DNA from: Alphaproteobacteria bacterium | GTDB taxonomy: Bacteria; Pseudomonadota; Alphaproteobacteria; VGEJ01 | Assembly (NCBI GenBank): GCA_016869335.1 | Contig: VGEJ01000010.1 | Coordinates: 1 to 18,033 of the forward strand | Direction of reading: 5' to 3' | DNA: 18,033 bases | Shown here: positions 6,738-14,982 of the stretch, one piece after another | How positions within the stretch are numbered: the stretch's first letter is position 1 | Layout: each line of letters starts with the position of its first letter | Notes under the pieces: model-generated | Told to the model about the DNA's origin: nothing | The model's database searches: none | Seen by the model: the letters and a program-made list of their open reading frames with translations, nothing else | Made by a program: the position numbers and the translations under genes

Positions 6738-7622
6738 ATGACCGAGCCGGTGTTCGAGCGCATCGCCCTGATCGGGTTGGGGCTGATCGGCTCTTCGCTC
6801 GCCCGTGCGATCCGGCGCAATAGCTCCGTTCGTTCCATCGCCGGCTGCGCGCAGAGCGACGTCACGCGCCGGCGCGTCGTCGAACTCGGGCTGGTCGATA
6901 GCATTCACGCTGACCCGGCGGCGTGTGTCGCGGGCGCCGATCTCGTGATGTTGTGTACGCCGCTCGGCACCTATCCCGAGATCGGCGCCGCCATCGTCCC
7001 GGCGCTGCATCCCGGGGCTGTCGTCAGCGACGCCGGATCGGTGAAGGCTTGCGTCATCCGCGACCTCGGCCCGCTCATGCCCGAGGGCGTGCACCTCATC
7101 CCGGGCCACCCCGTGGCCGGTACGGAGAGGTCCGGCCCGGACGCCGGGTTCGCCGAGTTGTTCGACCGCCGTTGGTGCATCCTCACGCCGCCGCCCGGCG
7201 CGAACGCGGAGGCCGTCCGGCGCGTCGCCGAGCTGTGGCGCCGCGCCGGAATGAAGGTCGAGATCATGGAGCCACTGCACCACGACCTCGTGCTGGCCAT
7301 CACCTCGCATCTGCCCCACCTGATCGCCTACAACATCGTCAGCACCGCCGCTCACCACGAGTCGGTCACCAAGTCGGAAGTGTTCAAGTACGCAGCCGGC
7401 GGCTTTCGCGACTTCACCCGGATCGCGGCCTCGGACCCGATCATGTGGCGTGACATCTTCCTTAACAACCGTGAGGCGGTGCTGGAAATGCTCGGCCGTT
7501 TCAGCGAGGACCTCGCCGCCCTGCAGCGGGCGATCCGGTGGGGTGACGGCCAGGCGCTCGAGGACCTGTTCCGACGCACCCGCGATATCCGCCGTGGCGT
7601 GATCGACGCAGGTCAGGCGTAA
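6738..7622 (+). CDS. tyrA: Prephenate/arogenate (cyclohexadienyl) dehydrogenase
   Basis: This enzyme oxidatively decarboxylates prephenate or arogenate towards tyrosine. The 294-residue protein begins with a Rossmann motif IALIGLGLIGSS (9-20). It goes on with CTPLGTY (73-79), SDAGSVK (97-103), PGHPVAGTE (122-130) with His124, TSHLPHLIAY (189-198) with His191, and the C-terminal block ASDPIMWRDIFLNN (231-244), all typical of the TyrA family. No ACT domain follows, so feedback control would have to come from elsewhere. Whether it prefers prephenate or arogenate, and NAD or NADP, cannot be decided by eye. The open frame extends upstream into hisC, but homology starts at ATG 6738. It is the last gene of the operon and converges with the DUF2125 gene at 23 bases. 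Confidence 0.95.
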   Translation: MTEPVFERIALIGLGLIGSSLARAIRRNSSVRSIAGCAQSDVTRRRVVELGLVDSIHADPAACVAGADLVMLCTPLGTYPEIGAAIVPALHPGAVVSDAGSVKACVIRDLGPLMPEGVHLIPGHPVAGTERSGPDAGFAELFDRRWCILTPPPGANAEAVRRVAELWRRAGMKVEIMEPLHHDLVLAITSHLPHLIAYNIVSTAAHHESVTKSEVFKYAAGGFRDFTRIAASDPIMWRDIFLNNREAVLEMLGRFSEDLAALQRAIRWGDGQALEDLFRRTRDIRRGVIDAGQA

Positions 7623-7645
7623 GCCGCCGGGGTCATGCACGACGC

Positions 7646-8701
7646 CTAGGAGCGCGGGGCGAGCAGCGGGAACACGCGAGCAATCGCGACGGCGCCGAGA
7701 AAGACCGCGCCGTCCTGCACCGAGAGTGGCACGTGCGCAAGACCTTCGCTGCCCTGTTCGGCGAGGATGCCCAGTGTGATGCGCGCGGCCGCGGCGTCTT
7801 CCTGGCGCACCAGACCGTTGGCGACCAGATCGGCGAGCGCTGCATCGTAGCCGCCGATCTCGACCGTCGCCGCGCCGATCGGGCGGAGCAGGCCATCGAG
7901 GGCGAAACTCCCCGCGGCGGCCAGGTGAAGCGGCCCCCAGTCGAGCGTCAGGCCGCGCAGCTCGACGAGCCCGCCGTCATCGCGCCATGCCCTCAGTGCC
8001 TCAGCCAGCGGTCCCCCGGCGAGGCCGCCGTCGATCTCGATGTCGACGCGAGCCCGCGCCAACCGCTCGCCCAGAGCGGGCGTGAGGTGCGGCGGCAGCG
8101 TCGCATCCTCGATCAGCGTGATGAACGCCAGCGTCGGCTCGCTGCTTCGCCAGTCGGCTTGCACCTCGGTTCGCAGTCGGCCCAGGACTATGCGCCCGGG
8201 CCGCCCCGGCTCGGCGGCGACCAGATCGGTCGCGCGGACGACGACGCGCTCGAGACCCAGCGGCCCGAAGTGAAGCTGCGCCGCAGCGCTTGTCAGCGTG
8301 GCCTCGATCAGGCGCCAGGACCCGGCCTGCGCCAGCCACACGCGGTGCGCACCGCGTGACGTCACCACCGGTTCCTCGAGGCGCCATGGCCGCATCTCGA
8401 GCACCAGCGCGTCGGCCTCCCAGATCCAGCCGTCGGACTGATCGCCGTGGCCGAGGTGTGGCGCCGCGAGCTCGGCGTGGATGCGCCAGGGAAAGCCGCC
8501 GATGCGGAGATCGCGGTGGCGAACGTCGTAGCCGGCCGCCCGCGCCTCCGCGATCCACTCAAGGACGGCGCCGCCGACGTCGTCGGCCACGACCTGCCAG
8601 TAGAGCGCGTAGCCGCCGACCACGAGGCCGGCATTGAGCAGGGCAAGGCCCGCGAGCAGCGGCCAGCGGCGCCGGCCGCGCAGAAGGTCGCGGACGCCCA
8701 C
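7646..8701 (-). CDS. DUF2125 family protein, membrane-anchored, exported domain
   Basis: The 351-residue protein has a basic N-terminus (RGRRRW) and one hydrophobic segment at about residues 13-37, fitting a signal anchor with the rest in the periplasm. After that come the features I associate with DUF2125: a helix with EWIAEARAAGYDV (48-60), RIGGFPWRIHAEL (66-78) and a long stretch of alternating beta-rich sequence with repeated phrases such as LHFGPLGLE and LDWGPLHLAAAGSFALDG. The family has no established function. It occurs beside tyrA-type genes in Alphaproteobacteria as far as I recall. The GTG at 8701 is the best available start; an ATG slightly upstream is out of frame. Confidence 0.8.
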   Translation of the reverse strand: MGVRDLLRGRRRWPLLAGLALLNAGLVVGGYALYWQVVADDVGGAVLEWIAEARAAGYDVRHRDLRIGGFPWRIHAELAAPHLGHGDQSDGWIWEADALVLEMRPWRLEEPVVTSRGAHRVWLAQAGSWRLIEATLTSAAAQLHFGPLGLERVVVRATDLVAAEPGRPGRIVLGRLRTEVQADWRSSEPTLAFITLIEDATLPPHLTPALGERLARARVDIEIDGGLAGGPLAEALRAWRDDGGLVELRGLTLDWGPLHLAAAGSFALDGLLRPIGAATVEIGGYDAALADLVANGLVRQEDAAAARITLGILAEQGSEGLAHVPLSVQDGAVFLGAVAIARVFPLLAPRS

Positions 8702-8751
8702 TATCGTTCGGGCCGCTTCATTTACGGGTCGCGAAGTGCCAAGTAAGGTGC

Positions 8752-9342
8752 ATGCCGATCATGCTCCGGGAGCGAAAATCCGCATCGCGCGCCGGCCCCG
8801 TCGCGCTAGCGCCAGCCGAAGCCGACATCTGGATCTTCGCCTACGGATCACTCCTGTGGGACCCGGGATTCAGGTATCAGGCGTGCGCGCCGGCAACGCT
8901 GTTCGGCTACCATCGCGCGTTCTGCGTCTACTCCTACATCTACCGTGGCACACGCGCTCGGCCCGGCCTTGTGCTCGGCCTCGACCGCGGTGGCTCGTGC
9001 CGTGGGCGCGTCTATCGTGTCGCCGGCGCCAGGGCGGCGGCCGTGCTCGCCTACCTCGAGGAACGAGAGCGCACGATCTACGTCTATGAGCGGCGGCTGT
9101 GCCGCGTGCGTCTCTCCGGAGAACCCGTGCCAGCTTACGCCTACATCGCCGACCGCTCGCATCCGCAATACACCGGTCCGTTGACTCTCGAAGCCGCGGC
9201 CGACATCATCCGCCGCGGGCACGGTCAGCGCGGCCCCAATCGCGACTATCTCGCCAACACCGTCTTGCACCTGCGCGAGCTCGGCGTCACCGACCATCAC
9301 CTCGAAGCACTGCTCCGCTTGGTGGACGCCAGGCCCGGCTGA
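8752..9342 (+). CDS. ChaC-type gamma-glutamylcyclotransferase
   Basis: ChaC-type enzymes cut the gamma-glutamyl bond of glutathione, giving 5-oxoproline and Cys-Gly in the cytoplasm. The 196-residue protein has the substrate loop DIWIFAYGSLLWDPGF (25-40), GYHRAFC (52-58), a conserved GLVLGLDRGGSC (72-83), the catalytic-glutamate motif YLEERE (101-106, Glu106 expected as the catalytic residue) and the terminal block GPNRDYLANTVLHLRELG (161-178). The ATG at 8752 follows TAAGGTG closely; ATG 8761 is an in-frame alternative. It is divergent from the DUF2125 gene with 50 bases between starts, where I see no clear promoter hexamers. Confidence 0.92.
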   Translation: MPIMLRERKSASRAGPVALAPAEADIWIFAYGSLLWDPGFRYQACAPATLFGYHRAFCVYSYIYRGTRARPGLVLGLDRGGSCRGRVYRVAGARAAAVLAYLEERERTIYVYERRLCRVRLSGEPVPAYAYIADRSHPQYTGPLTLEAAADIIRRGHGQRGPNRDYLANTVLHLRELGVTDHHLEALLRLVDARPG

Positions 9343-9343
9343 G

Positions 9344-9364
9344 CGCGGCGAGCGCTACGCCGCG
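9344..9364. terminator. GC-rich hairpin between convergent genes, possible bidirectional terminator
   Basis: CGCGGCG (9344-9350) and CGCCGCG (9358-9364) form a perfect 7-bp stem around a 7-base loop, AGCGCTA. It lies just after the ChaC stop and over the last codons of the convergent class III enzyme. There is no T-tract on either side, so an intrinsic terminator is not certain. Confidence 0.35.
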
Positions 9365-10686
9365 AGCGTGGCGGCCAGCGCCGTGACCAGAAGGTCGGCG
9401 TGCGCGCTGGTCAGGCACAGCGGCGGTCGGATCTTGAGGACATTGGCGTGGCGGCCGGCGGCCCCGATCAGGACGCCCCCGTCGCGCATGCCGTTGATCA
9501 CGCAACTCGCGGTCTTGGGATCGGGCTGGTTGAGGTCGCCAGCGCGGCAGAACTCGACACCGAGGAACAGGCCGGCGCCGCGCACGGCGGCGATCCGCCC
9601 GTCGCGTTGCGCGAGCTCGGCCAGCCGCTCGCGCAACGCGTCGCCGACCCGAAGCGCGTTGCCCTGCAGGTCTTCGTCCGCGATCACGTCGAGCACCGCG
9701 AGACCCGCCGCCGCGGCCACCGGACTGCCGCCGAAGGTGTTGAAGTAGCCGGTCGCCGCGCAGAACTTCGTGAGGATGCCCGGTCGGGTCGCGACTCCAG
9801 CCATGGGGAAGCCGTTGCCCATCGGCTTGCCCATGGTCACGATGTCGGGTGTCAGGCCGTGACGGCCGAAGCCCCACATGTGCTCGCCGGTGCGGGCGAA
9901 ACCGGGCTGCACCTCATCGGCGATGAACACCCCGCCCGCCGCGCGCGCGGCCTTGACCGCCGGCGCCAGGAGGCCACACGGCTCCGCGTGGATGCCATCG
10001 CTCGAGAAGATGGTGTCGCAGATCAGCCCGGCCAGCGGCACGCCACTCTTCTTGAGCGCGGCGGCGGCCGACGCGACCGCCGCGGCAAAGCCGCCGGCGA
10101 TGTCGTTGCCGTACGCCTGGCGGCAGGGCGCCGGTACCGTCCGGACATGCTTGGGAACGCCGCCCCGTTTCAGCGCGGCCGGCGAGATTTCCGCCACCGC
10201 CGCGGTGTTGCCGTGATAGGCGGCCTCACTGACGATGAATCCGACGCCGCTGGTTGCCTGTCGGGCCAGCCGCAGCGCGAGGTCGTTGGCCTCGCTGCCG
10301 GAGCACACCAGAACGATGTTCGAGAGCGACTTCGGTAGGGTCGCCTTCAGCCGCTCGGCATAGCGCTCGATCACTTCCTGCAGATAGCGGGTGCTGACGC
10401 TGACGCGCCCGCTCTGCTCGGCGATCGCCTTGGCCACGCGCGGGTGGCTGTGGCCTACCGAAGGGACGTTGTTGTAGGCATCGAGGTATCGGCGTCCGTC
10501 CGCGGTGTGGACCCAAACCCCCTCCGCCCGCACGAGGTTGAGGGGCGCGCGGTAGAACAAGACCGAGGCCGCGCCGAAGTTGCGCGTGCGCCGCGCCAGC
10601 AGGGCGCGGGTGGCACTGTCGAGCCGGCCGCCGCCCCTGCCGTCGAAGGCGTTCAGCGTCAGGACATCGTGTGTCTCGGGCGGCAT
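9355..10686 (-). CDS. Class III PLP enzyme of the AGXT2L type (ethanolamine-phosphate or 5-phosphohydroxylysine phospho-lyase-like)
   Basis: The 443-residue protein is a class III aminotransferase-fold enzyme. Motifs in order are DAYNNVPSVGHSHPRV (69-84), STRYLQEVIERYAERL (98-113), CSGSEANDLALRLAR (128-142), AYHGNT (156-161), FIADEVQPGFARTGEHMWGF (254-273), TMGKPMGNGFP with PLP Lys287 (284-294), YFNTFGGSPV (314-323) and GRHANVLKIRPPL (411-423). This pattern is closest to AGXT2L1/AGXT2L2, which do not transaminate. They remove phosphate and ammonia from phosphorylated amino alcohols, giving acetaldehyde from phosphoethanolamine or aminoadipate semialdehyde from phosphohydroxylysine. The gene 44-47 bases upstream codes for a kinase that could make such a substrate. 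ATG 10686 is preferred over GTG 10689 because of its ribosome binding site spacing. An ordinary omega-aminotransferase is the main alternative. Confidence 0.87.
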   Translation of the reverse strand: MPPETHDVLTLNAFDGRGGGRLDSATRALLARRTRNFGAASVLFYRAPLNLVRAEGVWVHTADGRRYLDAYNNVPSVGHSHPRVAKAIAEQSGRVSVSTRYLQEVIERYAERLKATLPKSLSNIVLVCSGSEANDLALRLARQATSGVGFIVSEAAYHGNTAAVAEISPAALKRGGVPKHVRTVPAPCRQAYGNDIAGGFAAAVASAAAALKKSGVPLAGLICDTIFSSDGIHAEPCGLLAPAVKAARAAGGVFIADEVQPGFARTGEHMWGFGRHGLTPDIVTMGKPMGNGFPMAGVATRPGILTKFCAATGYFNTFGGSPVAAAAGLAVLDVIADEDLQGNALRVGDALRERLAELAQRDGRIAAVRGAGLFLGVEFCRAGDLNQPDPKTASCVINGMRDGGVLIGAAGRHANVLKIRPPLCLTSAHADLLVTALAATLAA

Positions 10687-10692
10687 CACCGG

Positions 10693-10700
10693 CTCCCCTT
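10693..10700 (-). promoter_or_regulatory. Shine-Dalgarno site of the class III PLP enzyme
   Basis: On the minus strand this reads AAGGGGAG, followed by 6 bases and then ATG 10686. The spacing to GTG 10689 is only 3 bases, so the ATG is the likely start. Confidence 0.65.
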
Positions 10701-10733
10701 GTCGCGCGGGCGCGTCTCGGGCCCGCAGCGCTC

Positions 10734-11723
10734 TTAGCCCACGGTCGCCAAGTACCGCTCGGCCAGCGCGCAGCTATCGTAGGTATAGCCGGGCGCCGCC
10801 TGCCGCGCGAGGTCGGTATCGGCGTGGGAGCCCAACCAGGCGAGCACCAGCAGCCGGCGCAGCATGACAAGGGTCGGGATCTGGGCCTCGTCATCGGCCA
10901 CGATGGGCCGCACGCGGCGATAGCCCGCGAGCCAGGTCGCCAAGAGCGTCTCGGCCTCGGGGCGATGTTCGAGCAGCGTCAACGCGGTCGCCGCATCGTA
11001 CAGGAACCAGCCGAGGCCGCAGTCGTCGAAATCGATCACCCGCACATCGCCGTTATGCACGAGCAGGTTGGCGAGGCGGAAGTCGGCGTGAATGAGACCG
11101 TAGCGGTGCGCAGCCTTGCCATAGCGCGCGAGCTGGCGGTGCAGCGTCGCGACCGTGCGCTCAAGCAGCGCGCGGGCAGCCGGGGTCAAATACGGCCCAG
11201 CGGTCCAGGGACCCCAGTTGGGCGCCGCCCCGAGGCAATGCTCGAAATCCCAAATCAGGCGCTCGAAGTATGCGGGTCGGCGCCAGCCCTGCGAATGCGC
11301 GTGGGTGCGGGCCGTGATCTCGCCGAGCTGCCGGAACGAGGCGACGAGGTCGCCATCCAGCGCCGGTTCGGTGCCCTCGATGAAAGCGAAGAGGACGCAA
11401 TCGCGCGTTCCGACAAGGGGATGTGTCACGCCCTGGATGTCCTCGCCATCGCGCCCTGGTATGGCCTGCGGCGTGGTGACGCCGGCCTCCGCCTGAAGTG
11501 CCCGCATCCAAGCTAGTTCGCTTCGGATGCCGTCCCGCGTGTGGTAACCGGTCCGGTGGACGCGCAGCACCATTCGCTCGGCGCCGGCCGGCGGCATCAC
11601 CAGGTAGATCGAGTTCTCCGATCGGCTTAGAAGCCGAAGCGGGGCGCCGCTGAGTCCCCACCGCGGCAGCGCGGCCTCGGCGAGGAGAGCCACGCGTTCA
11701 TCGTGGCTTGGCGTGGCGCTCAT
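10734..11723 (-). CDS. APH-fold small-molecule phosphotransferase (amino-alcohol kinase candidate)
   Basis: The 329-residue protein has the kinase fold of aminoglycoside/choline/homoserine-type phosphotransferases. An N-lobe with SRSENSIYLV (34-43) and LRVHR (53-57) is followed by FAFIEG (112-117). The catalytic loop is LIHADFRLANLLV (210-222) with Asp214 and Asn219, and the metal-binding segment is VIDFDDCGLGWFLYD (229-243) with Asp231 and Asp233. Neither the fold nor these motifs give the substrate. The downstream gene is a phospho-lyase-like enzyme, so phosphorylation of ethanolamine, hydroxylysine or another amino alcohol is the best inference. ATG 11723 is chosen because a GTG start at 11762 would overlap the coding end of nrdJ; no good Shine-Dalgarno site is visible. 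It follows nrdJ after 29 bases. Confidence 0.85.
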   Translation of the reverse strand: MSATPSHDERVALLAEAALPRWGLSGAPLRLLSRSENSIYLVMPPAGAERMVLRVHRTGYHTRDGIRSELAWMRALQAEAGVTTPQAIPGRDGEDIQGVTHPLVGTRDCVLFAFIEGTEPALDGDLVASFRQLGEITARTHAHSQGWRRPAYFERLIWDFEHCLGAAPNWGPWTAGPYLTPAARALLERTVATLHRQLARYGKAAHRYGLIHADFRLANLLVHNGDVRVIDFDDCGLGWFLYDAATALTLLEHRPEAETLLATWLAGYRRVRPIVADDEAQIPTLVMLRRLLVLAWLGSHADTDLARQAAPGYTYDSCALAERYLATVG

Positions 11724-11752
11724 GTCGAGGGTCGGTCCGCAGGGACTTCTGC

Positions 11753-14083
11753 TCAACTGCACTTCGAGAAGCCGCAGCTCGTGCAGGTATCGCAGTTCTC
11801 GAGCCGGACCAGCGCCGGCTGGTTGCAGCGCGGGCAGGCGCGGAAGCGACCGTGCATAACCCCCTCCTCCATGCCCGCCGCGAGTTGCAGCGCATCGGCC
11901 TCAGCGGAACGGTCACTGCGGTCGGTCATGAAGCCGATCTTGATCAGGTGTTCCTCGATCACCTCGCCGATCGCCGCCAGGATCGAGGGCACGTAGTGGC
12001 CGCTCACCCAGTGCCCGCCACGCGGATCGAACACCGCCTTGAGCTCATCGACGACAAAGCTGACGTCGCCGCCGCGCCGGAACACGGCGCTCATCATCCG
12101 CGTCAGCGCCACCGTCCAGGCGTAGTGCTCCATGTTCTTGGAGTTGATAAACACCTCGAAGGGACGCCGCCGCCCGTCCTGGATGATGTCATTGATCGTG
12201 ATGTACATGGCGTGGTCGCTGTCGGGCCAGCGGATCTTGTAGGTGTTGCCGGGCAGGACCTCGGGCCGGTCGAGCGGCCGCGTCATGTACACCACGGCTC
12301 CCGCTTCGTCGTCGTCGCGCGCTCGCGCCGGGAGGACTTCGAGCGGCAGCTCGGTCTGCGCGGCAGCCGGCGCGCTCGCCTTGGCCTCGAGCACGGCACC
12401 CGTTACCGGATTCGGGCGATAGGTGGTGATGCCCTTGCAGCCGCTGTCATAGGCAAGCAAGTAGACGTCCTTGAACGCGTCGAATGCGATGTCCTCGGGG
12501 CAGTTCACCGTCTTTGATACCGCGCTGTCGACGTGCGCCTGGACCGCGGCCTGCATGCGAACATGGTCGCTCGGCGCGAGGTGGAGCGCATCGACGAAGG
12601 CATCGGTCAACGGCGCCGTTTCGCCGCGCAGGCGGCGGAACAGGCGGAACGCGTGGTCGCTCACCTCCTCCTCGCGCCGCGTCCCGTCCGGCATCAGGAC
12701 GTTGCGGCGATAGACGAAGCTGAAGACCGGCTCGAGGCCGGAGGACACGTTATCGGCGAGAATCGAGATCGTGCCGGTGGGCGCGACCGAGGTCAGGAGC
12801 GCATTGCGAACGCCATGGGCGGCGATGGCGCGCCGCACCTCGGGGTCGAGCACGCGTACGGTCTCGCCCGCCAGGTAGGGCTCACGATCGAACAGCGGGA
12901 AGGCGCCCTTTTCGCGCGCGATCTCTGCCGACGCGACGTAGGCCGCGCGCTGCAGCGTCCGCATCCAGGTCGAGGCCGTCGCAACCGCGCGTTCCGTGCC
13001 ATAGCGTATGCCGCACAGGATCAGCGCGTCGGCGAGGCCGGTGATGCCGAGCCCGATCCGGCGCTTGGCGCGCGCCTCGGCCTGCTGCTGGGGCAAAGGG
13101 TAGCGCGAGATCTCGATGGCGTTGTCCAGGAGGCGCACGGCGACCGGCACGAGTTCTTCGAGCGCCGCGACGTCGAGCGCGGCGTCCGGGGTGAACGGGG
13201 CCCGCACCAGGCGCGCCAGGTTGATCGAGCCGAGCAGGCACGCGCCATAGGGCGGCAGCGGCTGTTCGCCGCACGGGTTCGTCGCGCTGATCGTCTCGCA
13301 GTAGTGGAGGTTGTTCAGCCGGTTGACGCGGTCGATGAAGATCACGCCCGGCTCCGCCGCGTCGAAGGTCGCGCGCATGATCCGGTCCCACAGCTCGCGC
13401 GCCCGCACCACCGCGTAGCAGATGCCCCCGAAACGCAGCTCCCACGACAGATCCTCTCGCACCGCGGTCATGAATGCGTCGCTGACCAGGACCGAAAGGT
13501 TGAACATGCGCAGCCGTCCCGGTTCCTGCTTCGCGGCGATGAACGCCTCGATATCCGGGTGGTCGCACCGCATCGTCGCCATCATCGCGCCGCGCCGGTA
13601 GCCCGCGGACATGATGGTGCGGCACATCGCGTCCCATACGTCCATAAAGCTGAGCGGCCCCGAGGCGTCGGCGCCGACGCCGCGCACGGGCGCTCCTTTC
13701 GGGCGCAACGTCGAGAAGTCGTAGCCGATGCCGCCGCCCTGCTGCATCGTCAGCGCCGCTTCCTTGAGATGATCGAAGATACCCGCCACGTCGTCGGGGA
13801 TCGCGCCCATGACGAAGCAGTTGAACAAGGTGACGCGGCGGTCCGTGCCCGCCCCCGCGATGATGCGGCCGGCGGGAAGGAAGCGGAAATCGGCCAGTGC
13901 GTCGGCGAAGCGCCCGGTCCACAGCTCGGGATCGGCCTCCGGCGTCGCGGCCGCGCGCGCCACCCTGAGCCAGGTGTCGTCGATCGTCCTGTCGATGGGC
14001 GTGCCGTCGGCCGCCCGCAGCCGGTATTTCATGTCCCAGATCTGTTGCGAGATCGGGGCGATCGCCGGAACGGACACGCGCAT
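11753..14083 (-). CDS. nrdJ: Adenosylcobalamin-dependent (class II) ribonucleotide reductase
   Basis: NrdJ reduces ribonucleotides to deoxyribonucleotides using a radical made from adenosylcobalamin, so it works with or without oxygen. The 776-residue protein starts with APISQQIWDMKYRL (9-22) and has no ATP-cone in front. Key residues are the redox Cys89 in FNCFVMG, the radical motif NPCGE (269-273) with Cys271, Cys282 in the segment GACLLGSINLA, and the substrate-phosphate loop SVAPTGTISIL (432-442). QAHVDSAVSKTVNCPE is at 516-531. The C-terminus carries CPRC, CDTC and CGFSKC, a zinc/redox-type cysteine cluster at 750-775. ATG 14083 or GTG 14086 is the start, with AGGA at 14097-14094. An in-frame TAG separates this start from a better-looking upstream start at 14134. 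It is a short form, unlike the roughly 1200-residue NrdJ of many rhizobia. Confidence 0.96.
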   Translation of the reverse strand: MRVSVPAIAPISQQIWDMKYRLRAADGTPIDRTIDDTWLRVARAAATPEADPELWTGRFADALADFRFLPAGRIIAGAGTDRRVTLFNCFVMGAIPDDVAGIFDHLKEAALTMQQGGGIGYDFSTLRPKGAPVRGVGADASGPLSFMDVWDAMCRTIMSAGYRRGAMMATMRCDHPDIEAFIAAKQEPGRLRMFNLSVLVSDAFMTAVREDLSWELRFGGICYAVVRARELWDRIMRATFDAAEPGVIFIDRVNRLNNLHYCETISATNPCGEQPLPPYGACLLGSINLARLVRAPFTPDAALDVAALEELVPVAVRLLDNAIEISRYPLPQQQAEARAKRRIGLGITGLADALILCGIRYGTERAVATASTWMRTLQRAAYVASAEIAREKGAFPLFDREPYLAGETVRVLDPEVRRAIAAHGVRNALLTSVAPTGTISILADNVSSGLEPVFSFVYRRNVLMPDGTRREEEVSDHAFRLFRRLRGETAPLTDAFVDALHLAPSDHVRMQAAVQAHVDSAVSKTVNCPEDIAFDAFKDVYLLAYDSGCKGITTYRPNPVTGAVLEAKASAPAAAQTELPLEVLPARARDDDEAGAVVYMTRPLDRPEVLPGNTYKIRWPDSDHAMYITINDIIQDGRRRPFEVFINSKNMEHYAWTVALTRMMSAVFRRGGDVSFVVDELKAVFDPRGGHWVSGHYVPSILAAIGEVIEEHLIKIGFMTDRSDRSAEADALQLAAGMEEGVMHGRFRACPRCNQPALVRLENCDTCTSCGFSKCS

Positions 14084-14095
14084 CACAAGGTCATC

Positions 14096-14134
14096 CTAGG
14101 CAGCCACCGCGCCACGATCAACAATCGGGTTCAT
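14096..14134 (-). other. 12-codon open frame in the nrdJ leader, in frame with nrdJ and ended by TAG
   Basis: On the minus strand, AAGGA followed by 9 bases and ATG (14134) opens a frame reading MNPIVDRGAVAA and then TAG at 14098-14096. The frame is the same as that of nrdJ, whose own start is only a few codons further on; the TAG runs straight into the AGGA that would serve nrdJ. It could be a coupled leader peptide, a nonsense-interrupted earlier N-terminus, or a chance match. Confidence 0.35.
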
Positions 14135-14186
14135 GCTTTGTTTTCCTTCGGCCGCGGCGGCGTAAGCGACTGAGAAGACGGGACGA

Positions 14187-14975
14187 TCAGGACTCGTCCC
14201 AGATCTGCGCAGATGGTGCGGCGGGCAGTTGAGCGCGGTTGTCCACAGGTTTGTCCCGAGCGCCCGTGGCTTCCTCGGCCAACCGCGATGACGCGCCCTC
14301 GATCCCTTCGCGCAGGCGATCGAGTAAGACCTCGCGCTCGAGGCCGGGCGGGATCGCGGGCAGGAACTCAAGGATGATGGTGCCGGCGCGGCGGGCGAAG
14401 CCGCGCCGGGGCCACATCATGCCCGAGTTCAGGGCGACAGGGATCACCGACAGCCCGAGCGCTCCGTAGAGCGCAGCGATCCCCGGATGATAGGGCGCCC
14501 GGGCGCCTTGGCGGGTGCGCGTGCCCTCCGGGAAGATCACGATGGGGCGACCCTGCCCTGCGACCGCCCGCGCCCGGCGCACAAGGGCACGCAGCGCCGC
14601 CGCCCCGCCGGCGCGATCGACCGCGATCATGTCGGCGCGGCGCAGCTCCCAGCCGAACAGGGGAATGGCCAGCAGCTCGCGCTTCACGACAAAGGCGGGG
14701 TCGTCGAGGGCAAGATTGAACACCAGCGTGTCCCATGCCGACTGGTGCTTCGATGCCACGATGTACGGAGCCCTCGGCAGGCGCGCTCGGCCGCGCACGA
14801 CGATACGCTGGCCGATGAGGCCCTGAAGGACAAACACGCCGCGGACCCAAAAGCGGATGCCCCGGAGAATGGCAACCCGGGGCAGCACGAGGGTCGGCAG
14901 ATAGAGCACCGCCAGAAGCGTCGTCCAGGCGAAGAACGCCACGTTGAAGAACAGCGAGCGCAGGAGCCCGATCAT
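14187..14975 (-). CDS. plsC: 1-acyl-sn-glycerol-3-phosphate acyltransferase (PlsC family)
   Basis: PlsC adds the second acyl chain to lysophosphatidic acid at the inner membrane, giving phosphatidic acid. The 262-residue protein has an N-terminal hydrophobic region (about 5-32). The acyltransferase block I is SKHQSAWDT with the HX4D pair His77/Asp82. Block III is IFPEGTRTR (147-155), and GIAALY and VIPVALNSG (178-185) correspond to block IV. The tail from about 230 is polar and not conserved-looking. The gene is the last of the ftsE-led operon and begins 7 bases after the ydcF-type gene; nrdJ lies about 100 bases downstream. The family also includes enzymes that acylate other lysolipids, so the exact acceptor is inferred. 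Confidence 0.93.
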   Translation of the reverse strand: MIGLLRSLFFNVAFFAWTTLLAVLYLPTLVLPRVAILRGIRFWVRGVFVLQGLIGQRIVVRGRARLPRAPYIVASKHQSAWDTLVFNLALDDPAFVVKRELLAIPLFGWELRRADMIAVDRAGGAAALRALVRRARAVAGQGRPIVIFPEGTRTRQGARAPYHPGIAALYGALGLSVIPVALNSGMMWPRRGFARRAGTIILEFLPAIPPGLEREVLLDRLREGIEGASSRLAEEATGARDKPVDNRAQLPAAPSAQIWDES

Positions 14976-14982
14976 GGTCCGC

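Noticed and set aside
4679..6904. A 741-codon minus-strand open frame opposite the chorismate mutase, hisC and tyrA genes
   Set aside because: The plus-strand genes show clear homology and active sites; the minus frame is a mirror of their codon bias.
12533..14173. A 546-codon plus-strand open frame opposite nrdJ
   Set aside because: It is antisense to a motif-complete ribonucleotide reductase and has the Arg/His/Asp-rich composition of a shadow frame.
14087..14186. Possible cobalamin riboswitch in front of nrdJ
   Set aside because: Only about 100 bases separate plsC from nrdJ, too short for a full cobalamin riboswitch, and no B12-box-like sequence was recognised.
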